This document shows positions 1 to 7,143 of a DNA stretch of 12,308 nt, one piece after another. Each line of letters starts with the position of its first letter. Positions within the stretch are counted from its first letter, which is position 1. Origin of the DNA: Fusobacterium sp. (lineage in GTDB: Bacteria > Fusobacteriota > Fusobacteriia > Fusobacteriales > Fusobacteriaceae); contig DXSD01000059.1 in NCBI GenBank assembly GCA_019410665.1, forward strand, positions 1 to 12,308, in the 5' to 3' direction. The translations under genes and the position numbers were made by a program. The notes below the pieces were generated by a model. That model ran no database searches. It saw nothing but the letters and a program-made list of their open reading frames with translations, and was not told the DNA's origin.

Positions 1-67
1 GAAAGTCATTCTTGAATTAGTTATAATTACTTTAATTTCTTAAATTACAACAGTCGCTTTTAAATAA

Positions 68-565
68 CTATTTTTTTAATAAAACTTTCATGATAAGGTC
101 TCCAACCTTAACATCTTTTCCTTTTGCTACAACTTCAATTTTCTCTACTGCGTCCATGTTGTTGATAATAACAGGAGTTTTAACTGATGGAGCTTTCTCT
201 TTTATGAAAGCTAAATCATACTCTACTAATTTATCTCCTACTTTTACAGAATCAGAAGTTGCAACTCTGTTAAACCCTTCTCCTTTTAATGTAACTGTAT
301 CTATTCCAAAGTGAACTATCATTTCTAATCCATTTGGAGTTTCAAAACTTACAGCGTGGTTAGTTTCAAATATATCTATATCTCCAGCAACTGGAGCACA
401 GATAGCTCCCTCAGCAGGATCTATAGCACATCCATCTCCTACCATTTTTTGTGCAAAAGCATCATCAGGAACCTCAGATAAATCAATAACTCTACCATTT
501 AATGGAGAATAGATCTCAAACCATTCCTCAGTATTTTTCTTCTTAAAAAAATCAAATAATCCCAT
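68..565 (-). CDS. crr: PTS system glucose-family EIIA component (stand-alone, Crr-like)
   Basis: A 165-residue cytoplasmic phosphocarrier of the sugar phosphotransferase system. EIIA of the glucose family takes phosphate from HPr on one histidine and passes it to an EIIB domain of a glucose-class permease. Visible family marks are the PLNGRVIDLSEVPD segment (about 21-34), the first active-site histidine H70 in FETNHAV, and the phosphorylated histidine H85 in IVHFGIDTV, corresponding to H75 and H90 of E. coli Crr. The length matches free-standing Crr, so this is not a domain broken off a larger permease. I chose the ATG at 565 because GGGAGG lies six bases upstream; an earlier in-frame ATG at 598 would add 11 residues and has no such site. 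No EIIB or EIIC partner lies beside it, so it probably serves permeases encoded elsewhere. Whether it also regulates, as enterobacterial Crr does, cannot be told from this sequence. Confidence 0.95.
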   Translation of the reverse strand: MGLFDFFKKKNTEEWFEIYSPLNGRVIDLSEVPDDAFAQKMVGDGCAIDPAEGAICAPVAGDIDIFETNHAVSFETPNGLEMIVHFGIDTVTLKGEGFNRVATSDSVKVGDKLVEYDLAFIKEKAPSVKTPVIINNMDAVEKIEVVAKGKDVKVGDLIMKVLLKK

Positions 566-602
566 ACGAATCCTCCCTATACTTAAATAATAGTACAATC
601 AT

Positions 603-631
603 ATTATTTCATATTTTTAAAAATAAATCAA
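603..631 (-). promoter_or_regulatory. Candidate sigma-70 promoter for crr
   Basis: Reading the minus strand, TTGATT (631-626) and AATAAT (608-603) are separated by 17 bases, matching the consensus hexamers at 4/6 and 5/6. The -10 lies about 37 bases upstream of the crr start codon. The region is so AT-rich that chance matches are likely, and the hexamers are not ideal. Confidence 0.4.
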
Positions 632-685
632 TTAGTTTTTTATTTTTTTTATAAAAAAATAGTACATTTTTTGTTTGAAAATAGA

Positions 686-714
686 TTGACAAATTTGAAA
701 TTTTGTTCTATAAT
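686..714 (+). promoter_or_regulatory. Consensus sigma-70 promoter of clpB
   Basis: TTGACA at 686-691 and TATAAT at 709-714 are both perfect consensus hexamers with the optimal 17-base spacer. AT-rich tracts lie just upstream (about 636-680) and could act as an UP element. Transcription should start near 720, placing the CIRCE operator in the first transcribed bases. An unweakened promoter with an operator just downstream fits a gene kept off by repression and strongly expressed when the repressor is lost. Confidence 0.9.
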
Positions 715-729
715 CAAAATATAAATAAA

Positions 730-756
730 TTAGCACTCATCATTACAGAGTGCTAA
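730..756 (+). promoter_or_regulatory. CIRCE element (HrcA operator) in the clpB leader
   Basis: A perfect inverted repeat, TTAGCACTC (730-738), nine spacer bases, then GAGTGCTAA (748-756), identical to the classical CIRCE consensus. HrcA binds this site as a dimer and represses heat-shock operons. It begins 16 bases after the -10 box and ends five bases before the Shine-Dalgarno sequence of clpB, so bound HrcA would block transcription starting or leaving the promoter. No hrcA gene is in the window. Confidence 0.97.
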
Positions 757-779
757 TAATAAAAGGAGGTCGTTTTTTT

Positions 780-3350
780 ATGAATCAAAATAGATTTACA
801 GAAAATTCATTACTTGCGTTACAAGAGGCTCAAACTCTTGCTATAAAAGCAAAACAACAATCTATAAAACCTGAATTTCTAGCTTTGGCTCTCCTTAAAA
901 ATAGTGAGGGACTTATTCCTAGAATTATTGAAAAATTAGACTTAAACCTAAATTATATTATAGGTCAATTAGAAAATGAAATTTCAAAATTTTCAAGAAT
1001 AGAAGGAAGTAATTTAGGAGATGTTACCTTAGATCAAGGAACACATAGAGTACTTATAGAAGCTGAAGGAATTATGGAGAAAATGGGGGATTCATATATA
1101 AGTGTTGAACATCTTTTCTGGGCACTTATTAGACATCTACCTATATTAAAAAGATTGGGACTTGATGAAAAAAAATATGAGGAAGCTGTGAAAGAGATTA
1201 GAGGAAATCAAAAGGTAGATTCTCAAAATCCCGAAGCAAACTATGAAGTATTGGAAAAATATGCTAAAAACTTGGTTGAATTAGCTAGAGATGGAAAAAT
1301 AGATCCAATAATAGGTAGAGATAGTGAAATAAGAAGAGCTATTCAAATTATCTCTAGAAGAACTAAAAATAATCCTATACTTATAGGAGAACCAGGAGTA
1401 GGTAAAACTGCAATAGCAGAGGGATTAGCTCAAAGAATCTTAAACGGAGATGTTCCAGAGTCTCTAAAAGGAAAAACTATCTATTCTTTAGACATGGGAG
1501 CTTTAATAGCTGGAGCAAAATTTAGAGGAGAGTTTGAAGAAAGATTAAAAGGAGTTCTAAAAGAGGTAGAAAGCTCAAATGGTAATATTATTCTATTTAT
1601 AGATGAAATCCATACTATAGTTGGAGCTGGAAAAACTGATGGAGCTATGGACGCTGGAAATATTTTAAAACCTATGCTTGCGAGAGGAGAGGTAAGAGTA
1701 ATTGGAGCCACTACTATAGATGAATATAGAAAATATATTGAAAAAGATCCAGCTCTAGAAAGAAGATTCCAAATAGTTATGGTAAATGAACCAACTGTTG
1801 AAGATACTATCTCAATTTTAAGAGGATTAAAAGAAAAATTTGAAATGTATCATGGAGTAAGAATATCTGATGGTGCTATTGTAGCAGCAGCCACTTTGAG
1901 TAATAGATATATAACTGATAGACAACTTCCAGATAAAGCTATTGACTTAATTGATGAGGCAGCAGCTATGATAAGAACTGAAATAGACTCTATGCCAGCT
2001 GATCTTGATGAACTTACAAGAAAGAGTATGCAACTTGAAATAGAAAGAGAAGCACTAAAAAAAGAAACAGATACAGCTTCTAAAGAGAGACTTGCAAATC
2101 TTGAAAAAGAATTAGCAGAAGTTAATTCTAAAAAATCTCTTTTGAAATCTCAATGGGAATTAGAGAAAAAAGATATTACTAAAGTTAAAGAGATTAAAGA
2201 AGAGATTGAAAAAGTTAAGTTAGAGATGGAGCAAGCTGAAAGAAATTATGATTTAACAAAACTTTCAGAATTAAAATATGGAAAACTTGGAACTTTAGAA
2301 AAAGAATTAAAAGAACAACAAGATAAGCTAGATGCTGCTTATGGTAGCAGTGGACTTTTAAAACAAGAAGTTACTTCAGATGAGATTTCTGATATTGTTT
2401 CTAAATGGACAGGTATTCCAGTATCAAAATTAGCAGAAACAGAAAAAGAAAAAATCTTAAATCTTGAAAAATCTTTAAAAGAAAGAGTTAAAGGTCAAGA
2501 TGAAGCTGTTAAAGCTGTTGCTGATACTATGATTAGATCAAGAGCTGGACTAAAAGATGCAAATAGACCTATGGGATCATTTATATTCTTAGGACCAACA
2601 GGAGTAGGTAAAACTTATTTAGCTAAATCTTTAGCTTACAATCTATTTGATAGTGAAGATAGTGTTATTAGAATAGATATGAGTGAATATATGGATAAAT
2701 TCTCGACTACTAGACTAATTGGTGCCCCTCCAGGATATGTAGGATATGAAGAGGGAGGACAACTTACTGAAGCTGTTAGAACTAAACCTTATTCAGTAAT
2801 ATTATTTGACGAAATTGAAAAAGCTCATCCAGATGTATTTAATATTCTTTTACAAGTTCTTGATGATGGTAGATTAACTGATGGACAAGGTAGAATAGTT
2901 GATTTTAAGAACACCCTAATTATAATGACATCTAATATTGGAAGTAGTTTAATTCTTGATGATATAAACCTAAGTGAAGCTACTAAAGAAAGAGTATTAG
3001 ATCAATTAAAAGCTAATTTCAGACCAGAGTTTTTAAATAGGGTAGATGAAATTATTACATTTAAAGCTCTTGATTTAGCTTCAATTAAGGATATCGTAAA
3101 ACTTGCTTTAAAATCTGTAGAAGAAAAATTAAAAGACAGATATATCCAACTTAATTTCTCTGAAGAAGTTATCAACTATTTAGCTGAAAATGCTTATGAG
3201 CCTCAATATGGAGCAAGACCACTTAGAAGATATATTCAAAAAGAACTAGAAACATCTCTTGCAAAACTTATACTTTCTAATGAAATTAAAGAAAAAGATA
3301 ATGTAGATGTAATTTTAGAAAATGATGAAATAAAATTTAAAGTTAGATAA
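780..3350 (+). CDS. clpB: ATP-dependent disaggregase ClpB (Hsp100)
   Basis: An 856-residue cytoplasmic AAA+ chaperone that threads aggregated proteins through a hexameric ring and works with DnaK. In order: N domain (about 1-145); first ATPase with Walker A GEPGVGKT (203-210), pore loop GAKFRGEFE (aromatic F248), Walker B ILFIDE (271-276) and arginines in ERRF (327-330); coiled-coil M domain rich in E and K (about 405-525), which separates ClpB from ClpA; second ATPase with Walker A GPTGVGKT (605-612), pore loop GAPPGYVGYEEGG (Y653), Walker B VILFDE (673-678), FRPEFLNR (747-754) and sensor-2 GARPLRR (811-817). Length matches the family and every catalytic motif is intact. The start at 780 follows AAAGGAGGT (762-770); a GTG at 750 lies inside the CIRCE and is rejected. 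It is monocistronic, between its own promoter with CIRCE and a terminator. No ClpP-binding IGF/L loop is seen. Confidence 0.98.
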   Translation: MNQNRFTENSLLALQEAQTLAIKAKQQSIKPEFLALALLKNSEGLIPRIIEKLDLNLNYIIGQLENEISKFSRIEGSNLGDVTLDQGTHRVLIEAEGIMEKMGDSYISVEHLFWALIRHLPILKRLGLDEKKYEEAVKEIRGNQKVDSQNPEANYEVLEKYAKNLVELARDGKIDPIIGRDSEIRRAIQIISRRTKNNPILIGEPGVGKTAIAEGLAQRILNGDVPESLKGKTIYSLDMGALIAGAKFRGEFEERLKGVLKEVESSNGNIILFIDEIHTIVGAGKTDGAMDAGNILKPMLARGEVRVIGATTIDEYRKYIEKDPALERRFQIVMVNEPTVEDTISILRGLKEKFEMYHGVRISDGAIVAAATLSNRYITDRQLPDKAIDLIDEAAAMIRTEIDSMPADLDELTRKSMQLEIEREALKKETDTASKERLANLEKELAEVNSKKSLLKSQWELEKKDITKVKEIKEEIEKVKLEMEQAERNYDLTKLSELKYGKLGTLEKELKEQQDKLDAAYGSSGLLKQEVTSDEISDIVSKWTGIPVSKLAETEKEKILNLEKSLKERVKGQDEAVKAVADTMIRSRAGLKDANRPMGSFIFLGPTGVGKTYLAKSLAYNLFDSEDSVIRIDMSEYMDKFSTTRLIGAPPGYVGYEEGGQLTEAVRTKPYSVILFDEIEKAHPDVFNILLQVLDDGRLTDGQGRIVDFKNTLIIMTSNIGSSLILDDINLSEATKERVLDQLKANFRPEFLNRVDEIITFKALDLASIKDIVKLALKSVEEKLKDRYIQLNFSEEVINYLAENAYEPQYGARPLRRYIQKELETSLAKLILSNEIKEKDNVDVILENDEIKFKVR

Positions 3351-3360
3351 TTAAATATTT

Positions 3361-3429
3361 AAAGAGAAAATTTTACTGTAATAGGCTAAAAAAGAGACTT
3401 AACAGCATTAGTAAGATTTTCTCTTTTTT
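3361..3429 (+). terminator. Rho-independent terminator after clpB, with two competing hairpins
   Basis: The arm at 3361-3377 pairs with 3410-3426 over 17 positions with one U-G wobble, around a long 32-base loop, and the 3' arm runs into a T tract. A second arm, AAAAAAGAGA (3388-3397), lies inside that loop and can pair instead with TCTCTTTTTT (3420-3429), extended by CTTA/TAAG across a four-base bulge. The two folds share the same 3' arm and exclude each other. The position, ten bases after the clpB stop and before the fructose promoter, supports termination. Confidence 0.75.
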
Positions 3430-3442
3430 TATATTTCTAATT

Positions 3443-3481
3443 TTTTTGATCGTTTTTGATTGTTTTGAAAGAAAATGATTG
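3443..3481 (+). promoter_or_regulatory. Candidate FruR operator: 10-base phased direct repeats
   Basis: TTTTTGATCG (3443-3452) is followed directly by TTTTTGATTG (3453-3462), then by a degenerate TTTTGAAAG (3463-3471) and AAAATGATTG (3472-3481). The repeats are one helical turn apart and reach the -35 box of the fructose promoter. DeoR-family sugar regulators often bind tandem short repeats near their own promoter, so autoregulation by the adjacent FruR is likely. The exact operator is inferred. Confidence 0.4.
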
Positions 3482-3507
3482 ATTTTAATTAAATATTATG
3501 CTATATT
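3479..3507 (+). promoter_or_regulatory. Probable sigma-70 promoter of the fruRKA operon
   Basis: TTGATT (3479-3484) and TATATT (3502-3507) are separated by 17 bases and match consensus at 4/6 and 5/6. The start codon of fruR is 24 bases beyond the -10, so the leader is very short. The -35 overlaps the end of the repeat block, which suits repression. Confidence 0.6.
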
Positions 3508-3530
3508 TATATTGTGGATAAAGGAGTAAA

Positions 3531-4265
3531 ATGATTATGAATGTTCGTAGATTAAGCACTATTTTAAAAATTTTAGAAGAAAAAAGAAGTGTAACCTTGC
3601 AAGAATTGATAGATAAGCTTCAAGTATCTGAAGCAACTATTAGAAGAGATCTCACTACTCTTGAAAAACAAGGAAAGTTAAAAAGAGTACATGGAGGAGC
3701 TATTTTAACTGAAGAGAAAGAAGAAAATATCATTTCTAAGAAGGAATTACACCTTAAGGCTAAAGAAAAAATAGCTAAAAAAGCTATAGAATTTATTAAA
3801 AATGGTAGTATTCTCTATTTAGATGCTGGAAGTACTACTGAAACTATTATTAAGTATCTTGAAAACAAGGAAAATATCATCGTTGTTACAAATGGTATTA
3901 CTCTTCTTGAAGAGTTAGGAAAATACGGAATAGAAACTCATCTCATAGGAGGAGAAGCCAAATTTACTACTGGAGCTACTGTTGGAATAGGAGCTGTGCA
4001 ATCACTTAGAACTTATAATATAGATATTGCCTTTATTGGTGCAAATGGTATAAGTCCTGAGGGATATTCTACCCCTGATCCAAAGGAAGCTATTGTTAAA
4101 AGTGAGGCTATTAAAAGAAGTAAAAAAGTTTATTTTCTCTGTGACTCATCTAAATTTTATAAAAAATCTTTTGTTAATTTTGCCACACTAGATGAGGGAG
4201 AATTAATTACTGAAATAGAGATACCTAAAGATTTAAATTTTAATTATAAAGGAGAAGAAGAATGA
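3531..4265 (+). CDS. fruR: DeoR-family transcriptional repressor of the fructose operon
   Basis: A 244-residue cytoplasmic DNA-binding regulator. Residues about 6-57 form the winged helix-turn-helix typical of DeoR, with the recognition region VSEATIRRDLTTLEKQG and the following KRVHGGA. The C-terminal DeoRC sugar-phosphate sensor shows LDAGSTT (98-103), VVTNG (118-122), FIGANGI (168-174) and CDSSKFYKKSF (204-214). As first gene of an operon with 1-phosphofructokinase and the fructose permease it is most simply FruR, probably released from DNA by fructose-1-phosphate; the ligand is inferred from context. AAGGAG (3521-3526) precedes an ATG at 3531 by four bases and an in-frame ATG at 3537 by ten, so either start is possible. 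The stop overlaps the fruK start by four bases, coupling their translation. Confidence 0.9.
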   Translation: MIMNVRRLSTILKILEEKRSVTLQELIDKLQVSEATIRRDLTTLEKQGKLKRVHGGAILTEEKEENIISKKELHLKAKEKIAKKAIEFIKNGSILYLDAGSTTETIIKYLENKENIIVVTNGITLLEELGKYGIETHLIGGEAKFTTGATVGIGAVQSLRTYNIDIAFIGANGISPEGYSTPDPKEAIVKSEAIKRSKKVYFLCDSSKFYKKSFVNFATLDEGELITEIEIPKDLNFNYKGEEE

Positions 4266-5173
4266 TATACACACTTACTTTAAATCCAGCAATTGATTAT
4301 TATATGAGTATTGAAAATTTTCAATTAGGTGGTTTAAATTCATTAGATGATGGTTATACTCTTCCTGGAGGAAAGGGAATAAATGTATCTAAAGTTTTAA
4401 AAAATTTCTCTACAGATAGTAGAGCTCTTGGTTTTGTTGGTGGTTTTACTGGAGATTATATTATAAAACATTTAGGTCAATACGAGATAGATAGTGATTT
4501 TATCCAACTTTGTGAAAATACTAGAATAAATATTAAATTAAAAACTTCTGATAGTGAAACAGAGATAGCTGGAAAAGCTCCAACTATTTCAAATGAAAAA
4601 GTAGAGGAATTACTTAATAAGTTTAACTCTATAAAGGAAGAGGATATTGTAGTTTTATCTGGAAGTGTTCCTGGTTCTGTTACAAAGGATATATATGCTC
4701 AAATTATTAAAAGATTACCAGCTAATACAAAAGTAATCTTAGATAGTAGAGGTACTCCTTTTGTTTTAGGATTAAAAGAGAAAGTGTACTTAACTAAACC
4801 TAATAATCATGAGTTAGAAGAGTTTTTTAACAGAAAACTTAACTCTGTTGAAGAGATCATAGAAGCTGGAAAAGAGTTACAAGCTCTAGGAAGTGAAAAT
4901 GTATTGATCTCATTGGGAAAAGATGGATCAATCCTTATTACAAAAGATGAAACTTATATTGGAAATGCACCTGTAGGAAAGTTAATCAGTTCAGTTGGAG
5001 CTGGGGATTCTATGGTTGCTGGAGTTATTTATGGATTAACTCAAGGAATGAAGTTAGAAGAAGCTTATAAATATGGAATAGCATCTGGAAGTTCTACAGC
5101 TTTTTCTGAAGGTTTAACTACATTAGAAGGTATGAAAAACTTATTAAATCAAATAGAGATAAAAAAGTATTAA
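4262..5173 (+). CDS. fruK: 1-phosphofructokinase (PfkB/ribokinase family)
   Basis: A 303-residue cytoplasmic kinase that phosphorylates fructose-1-phosphate to fructose-1,6-bisphosphate, feeding fructose taken up by FruA into glycolysis. PfkB features are the N-terminal TLNPAIDYY (6-14), the substrate-side glycine motif PGGKGINVSKVL (35-46), KPNNHE (179-184) and the C-terminal signature VGAGDSMVAG (245-254), in which D249 is the expected catalytic base and GAGDS forms the anion hole. Length is normal and nothing is missing. The TLNPAID start and GGKGINVS are typical of the 1-phosphofructokinase and tagatose-6-phosphate kinase branch; the neighbouring fructose permease favours the former. The ATG sits inside the end of fruR (ATGA overlap), and its ribosome site GGAG lies within the last fruR codons. 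Confidence 0.93.
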   Translation: MIYTLTLNPAIDYYMSIENFQLGGLNSLDDGYTLPGGKGINVSKVLKNFSTDSRALGFVGGFTGDYIIKHLGQYEIDSDFIQLCENTRINIKLKTSDSETEIAGKAPTISNEKVEELLNKFNSIKEEDIVVLSGSVPGSVTKDIYAQIIKRLPANTKVILDSRGTPFVLGLKEKVYLTKPNNHELEEFFNRKLNSVEEIIEAGKELQALGSENVLISLGKDGSILITKDETYIGNAPVGKLISSVGAGDSMVAGVIYGLTQGMKLEEAYKYGIASGSSTAFSEGLTTLEGMKNLLNQIEIKKY

Positions 5174-5183
5174 GGGAGGAACT

Positions 5184-7034
5184 ATGATTAAAAATATGCT
5201 TACACTTGAGTGTATTAATCTAAATCTACAAGGTCAAACTAAAGCTGAAATTATAGAGGAAATGGTAGATATCCTTTATAAAGGTGGAAAATTAAATGAT
5301 AAAGAGGAGTATAAAAAGGCTATTTTAGCAAGAGAGAGTCAAAGTTCTACTGGATTAGAAGAGGGAATTGCTATTCCTCATGCTAAAACTTCTGCTGTTA
5401 AAATTCCTAGTATTGCTTTTGGATTATCAAAAAATGGGGTTGATTATGAATCTTTAGATGGAGAGCCTTCTAAATTATTTTTCATGATAGCTGCACCTGC
5501 TAATGCTTCAGACACGCATATTGAGGTATTATCTAAACTTACAACTATGCTTCTTGATGATGAGATAAGAGAAAAATTACTAGAGGTTACATCTCCAGAA
5601 GAAGTTATTGAAATACTTAATGGAGAAGTTAAAGAAGAGACTCCTATGGTTGAAAATGGAGAATTTCCAGAAGTTTTAGCTGTAACTGCTTGTCCTACAG
5701 GAATAGCTCACACTTATATGGCTGCTGATGCTCTTATAAAAAAAGCTAAAGAGATGGGAGTTAATATTAAAGTTGAAACTAATGGTTCTACTGGTGTAAA
5801 AAATCAAATTACAGATGAAGAGATCAAAATGGCTAAAGGTATCATTGTAGCTGCTGATAAAAATGTTGAAATGGAAAGATTTGCTGGAAAACATGTTGAA
5901 ATAGTTCCAGTTAAAGAGGGAATCAAAAATCCTGAAGGTTTAATTAAAAATGCTTTAAATCAAAGTGCTCCTATATACAGAGTTTCTAATGAAGGAACGA
6001 AAGAAACTACTAAAAAAGAGAAGACAGGTTTCTATAAACATCTTATGTCTGGTGTTTCTAACATGTTACCATTTGTAGTAGGAGGAGGTATCTTAATAGC
6101 TATTTCTTTCATGTTTGGAATAAATGCTAGCAATCCAGCTGACCCTTCTTTCCACCCATTAGCAAAATTATTAAGTGATATTGGTGGAGGAAATGCTTTC
6201 TTCCTTATGATTCCTGTAATGGCTGGATTTATTGGTATGAGTATAGCTGATAGACCTGGTTTTGCTCCAGCAATGGTAGGAGGACTGATCTCTTTAAACA
6301 ATGGTGGTGGATTCTTAGGAGGACTTATTGGAGGATTCCTTGGAGGATATGTTGTTGTTCTGTTGAAAAAACTATTTGCTAAGTTACCAGAAGGTTTTGA
6401 AGGATTAAAACCTGTGTTACTATATCCATTATTTGGAACTTTTATAACTGGTGCTCTAATGTATGGAGTTATTATAAATCCAATAGCTACTTTAAATAGT
6501 GGAGTTACTAATTTCTTACAAGGTTTAGGAACTGGAAATCTTATCTTATTAGGTGTTTTACTTGGTGGAATGATGGCTATTGATATGGGAGGTCCAGTAA
6601 ATAAAGCTGCTTTCACTTTTGGTATAGCTATGATAACAGCTGGAAACTACTATCCTCACGCAGCAGTAATGGCTGGAGGAATGGTTCCACCTTTAGGAAT
6701 AGCACTAGCTACTACTTTATTTAAAAGTAAATTCACTAAAGATGAAAAAGATGCTGGAAAAGTTTGTTATGTTATGGGATTATCATTCATCACAGAGGGA
6801 GCTATCCCATTCGCAGCAGCAGACCCAATTAGAGTAATTCCCGCTTGTGTAATAGGAGCTGGATTAGCTGGAGGATTATCAATGTTATTTGGAGTACAAT
6901 TACCAGCTCCACATGGAGGATTATTTGTATTACCTGTTGTAACAAATCCTGTTATGTACCTAATTTCAATAGTTTTAGGATCTGTGGTAACTGCTTTAAT
7001 CATAGGATTCTTAAAGAAACCAGTACAAGAATAA
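5184..7034 (+). CDS. fruA: PTS fructose permease EIIABC (IIA-IIB-IIC fusion)
   Basis: A 616-residue inner-membrane transporter that imports fructose while phosphorylating it to fructose-1-phosphate. The order is EIIA (about 1-150) with the phospho-accepting histidine H66 in GIAIPHAKTS; EIIB (about 162-260) with active cysteine C170 in VTACPTGIAHTYMAA; a charged linker (about 265-285); then a glycine-rich EIIC (about 286-612) with multiple membrane spans and the signature ITEGAIPFAAADP (536-548). This is the A-B-C arrangement of Bacillus-type FruA; no HPr-like domain is fused, so general HPr and enzyme I must be encoded elsewhere. It starts ten bases after fruK, with GGGAGG (5174-5179) four bases before the ATG. 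Length and all phosphotransfer residues are intact. Fructose rather than mannose specificity rests mainly on fruK beside it. Confidence 0.95.
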   Translation: MIKNMLTLECINLNLQGQTKAEIIEEMVDILYKGGKLNDKEEYKKAILARESQSSTGLEEGIAIPHAKTSAVKIPSIAFGLSKNGVDYESLDGEPSKLFFMIAAPANASDTHIEVLSKLTTMLLDDEIREKLLEVTSPEEVIEILNGEVKEETPMVENGEFPEVLAVTACPTGIAHTYMAADALIKKAKEMGVNIKVETNGSTGVKNQITDEEIKMAKGIIVAADKNVEMERFAGKHVEIVPVKEGIKNPEGLIKNALNQSAPIYRVSNEGTKETTKKEKTGFYKHLMSGVSNMLPFVVGGGILIAISFMFGINASNPADPSFHPLAKLLSDIGGGNAFFLMIPVMAGFIGMSIADRPGFAPAMVGGLISLNNGGGFLGGLIGGFLGGYVVVLLKKLFAKLPEGFEGLKPVLLYPLFGTFITGALMYGVIINPIATLNSGVTNFLQGLGTGNLILLGVLLGGMMAIDMGGPVNKAAFTFGIAMITAGNYYPHAAVMAGGMVPPLGIALATTLFKSKFTKDEKDAGKVCYVMGLSFITEGAIPFAAADPIRVIPACVIGAGLAGGLSMLFGVQLPAPHGGLFVLPVVTNPVMYLISIVLGSVVTALIIGFLKKPVQE

Positions 7035-7051
7035 TTTTATATTAATAATAC

Positions 7052-7094
7052 AAAAAAGCTGAGTAGCATTAAAAATATCTTACTCAGCTTTTTT
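7052..7094 (+). terminator. Bidirectional rho-independent terminator between fruA and the dipeptidase gene
   Basis: A perfect 14-base inverted repeat: arm 7052-7065 (AAAAAAGCTGAGTA), 15-base loop, arm 7081-7094 (TACTCAGCTTTTTT). The T tract at one end and A tract at the other make it a terminator on both strands. It lies 17 bases after the fruA stop and 49 bases beyond the dipeptidase stop on the other strand, as expected between convergent genes. A weaker all-AT inverted repeat (7104-7113 with 7120-7129) lies beside it and may add little. Confidence 0.9.
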
Positions 7095-7143
7095 ATACTT
7101 AAGTTTATATTTATTTTCTTAAATATAAAACATCATTAGCACA

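Noticed and set aside
1..67. Terminator or gene fragment at the left edge, downstream of crr
   Set aside because: No stem with a following T tract can be formed within the visible bases on the minus strand and no open frame is supported; the relevant element may lie beyond the edge.
566..729. Possible small RNA or riboswitch in the crr-clpB intergenic region
   Set aside because: Apart from the promoters and CIRCE the sequence is homopolymeric A/T with no conserved-looking stems.
750..779. GTG at 750 as the clpB start, adding 10 residues
   Set aside because: The codon is inside the right arm of CIRCE, the extra residues would be encoded by the ribosome site itself, and the ATG at 780 gives the normal ClpB N-terminus.
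6032..6616. Long open frame (about 194 codons) on the minus strand opposite fruA
   Set aside because: It lies wholly antisense to the conserved EIIC domain, has no ribosome site, and its Pro/Ile/Lys/Asn-rich composition is what the complement of a glycine-rich, AT-rich membrane domain gives.
6845..7045. Plus-strand open frame overlapping the 3' end of fruA
   Set aside because: It is out of frame with an intact EIIC end, rich in Cys, Trp and Ser of shadow type and has no start signal. There is no sign of a fruA frameshift.
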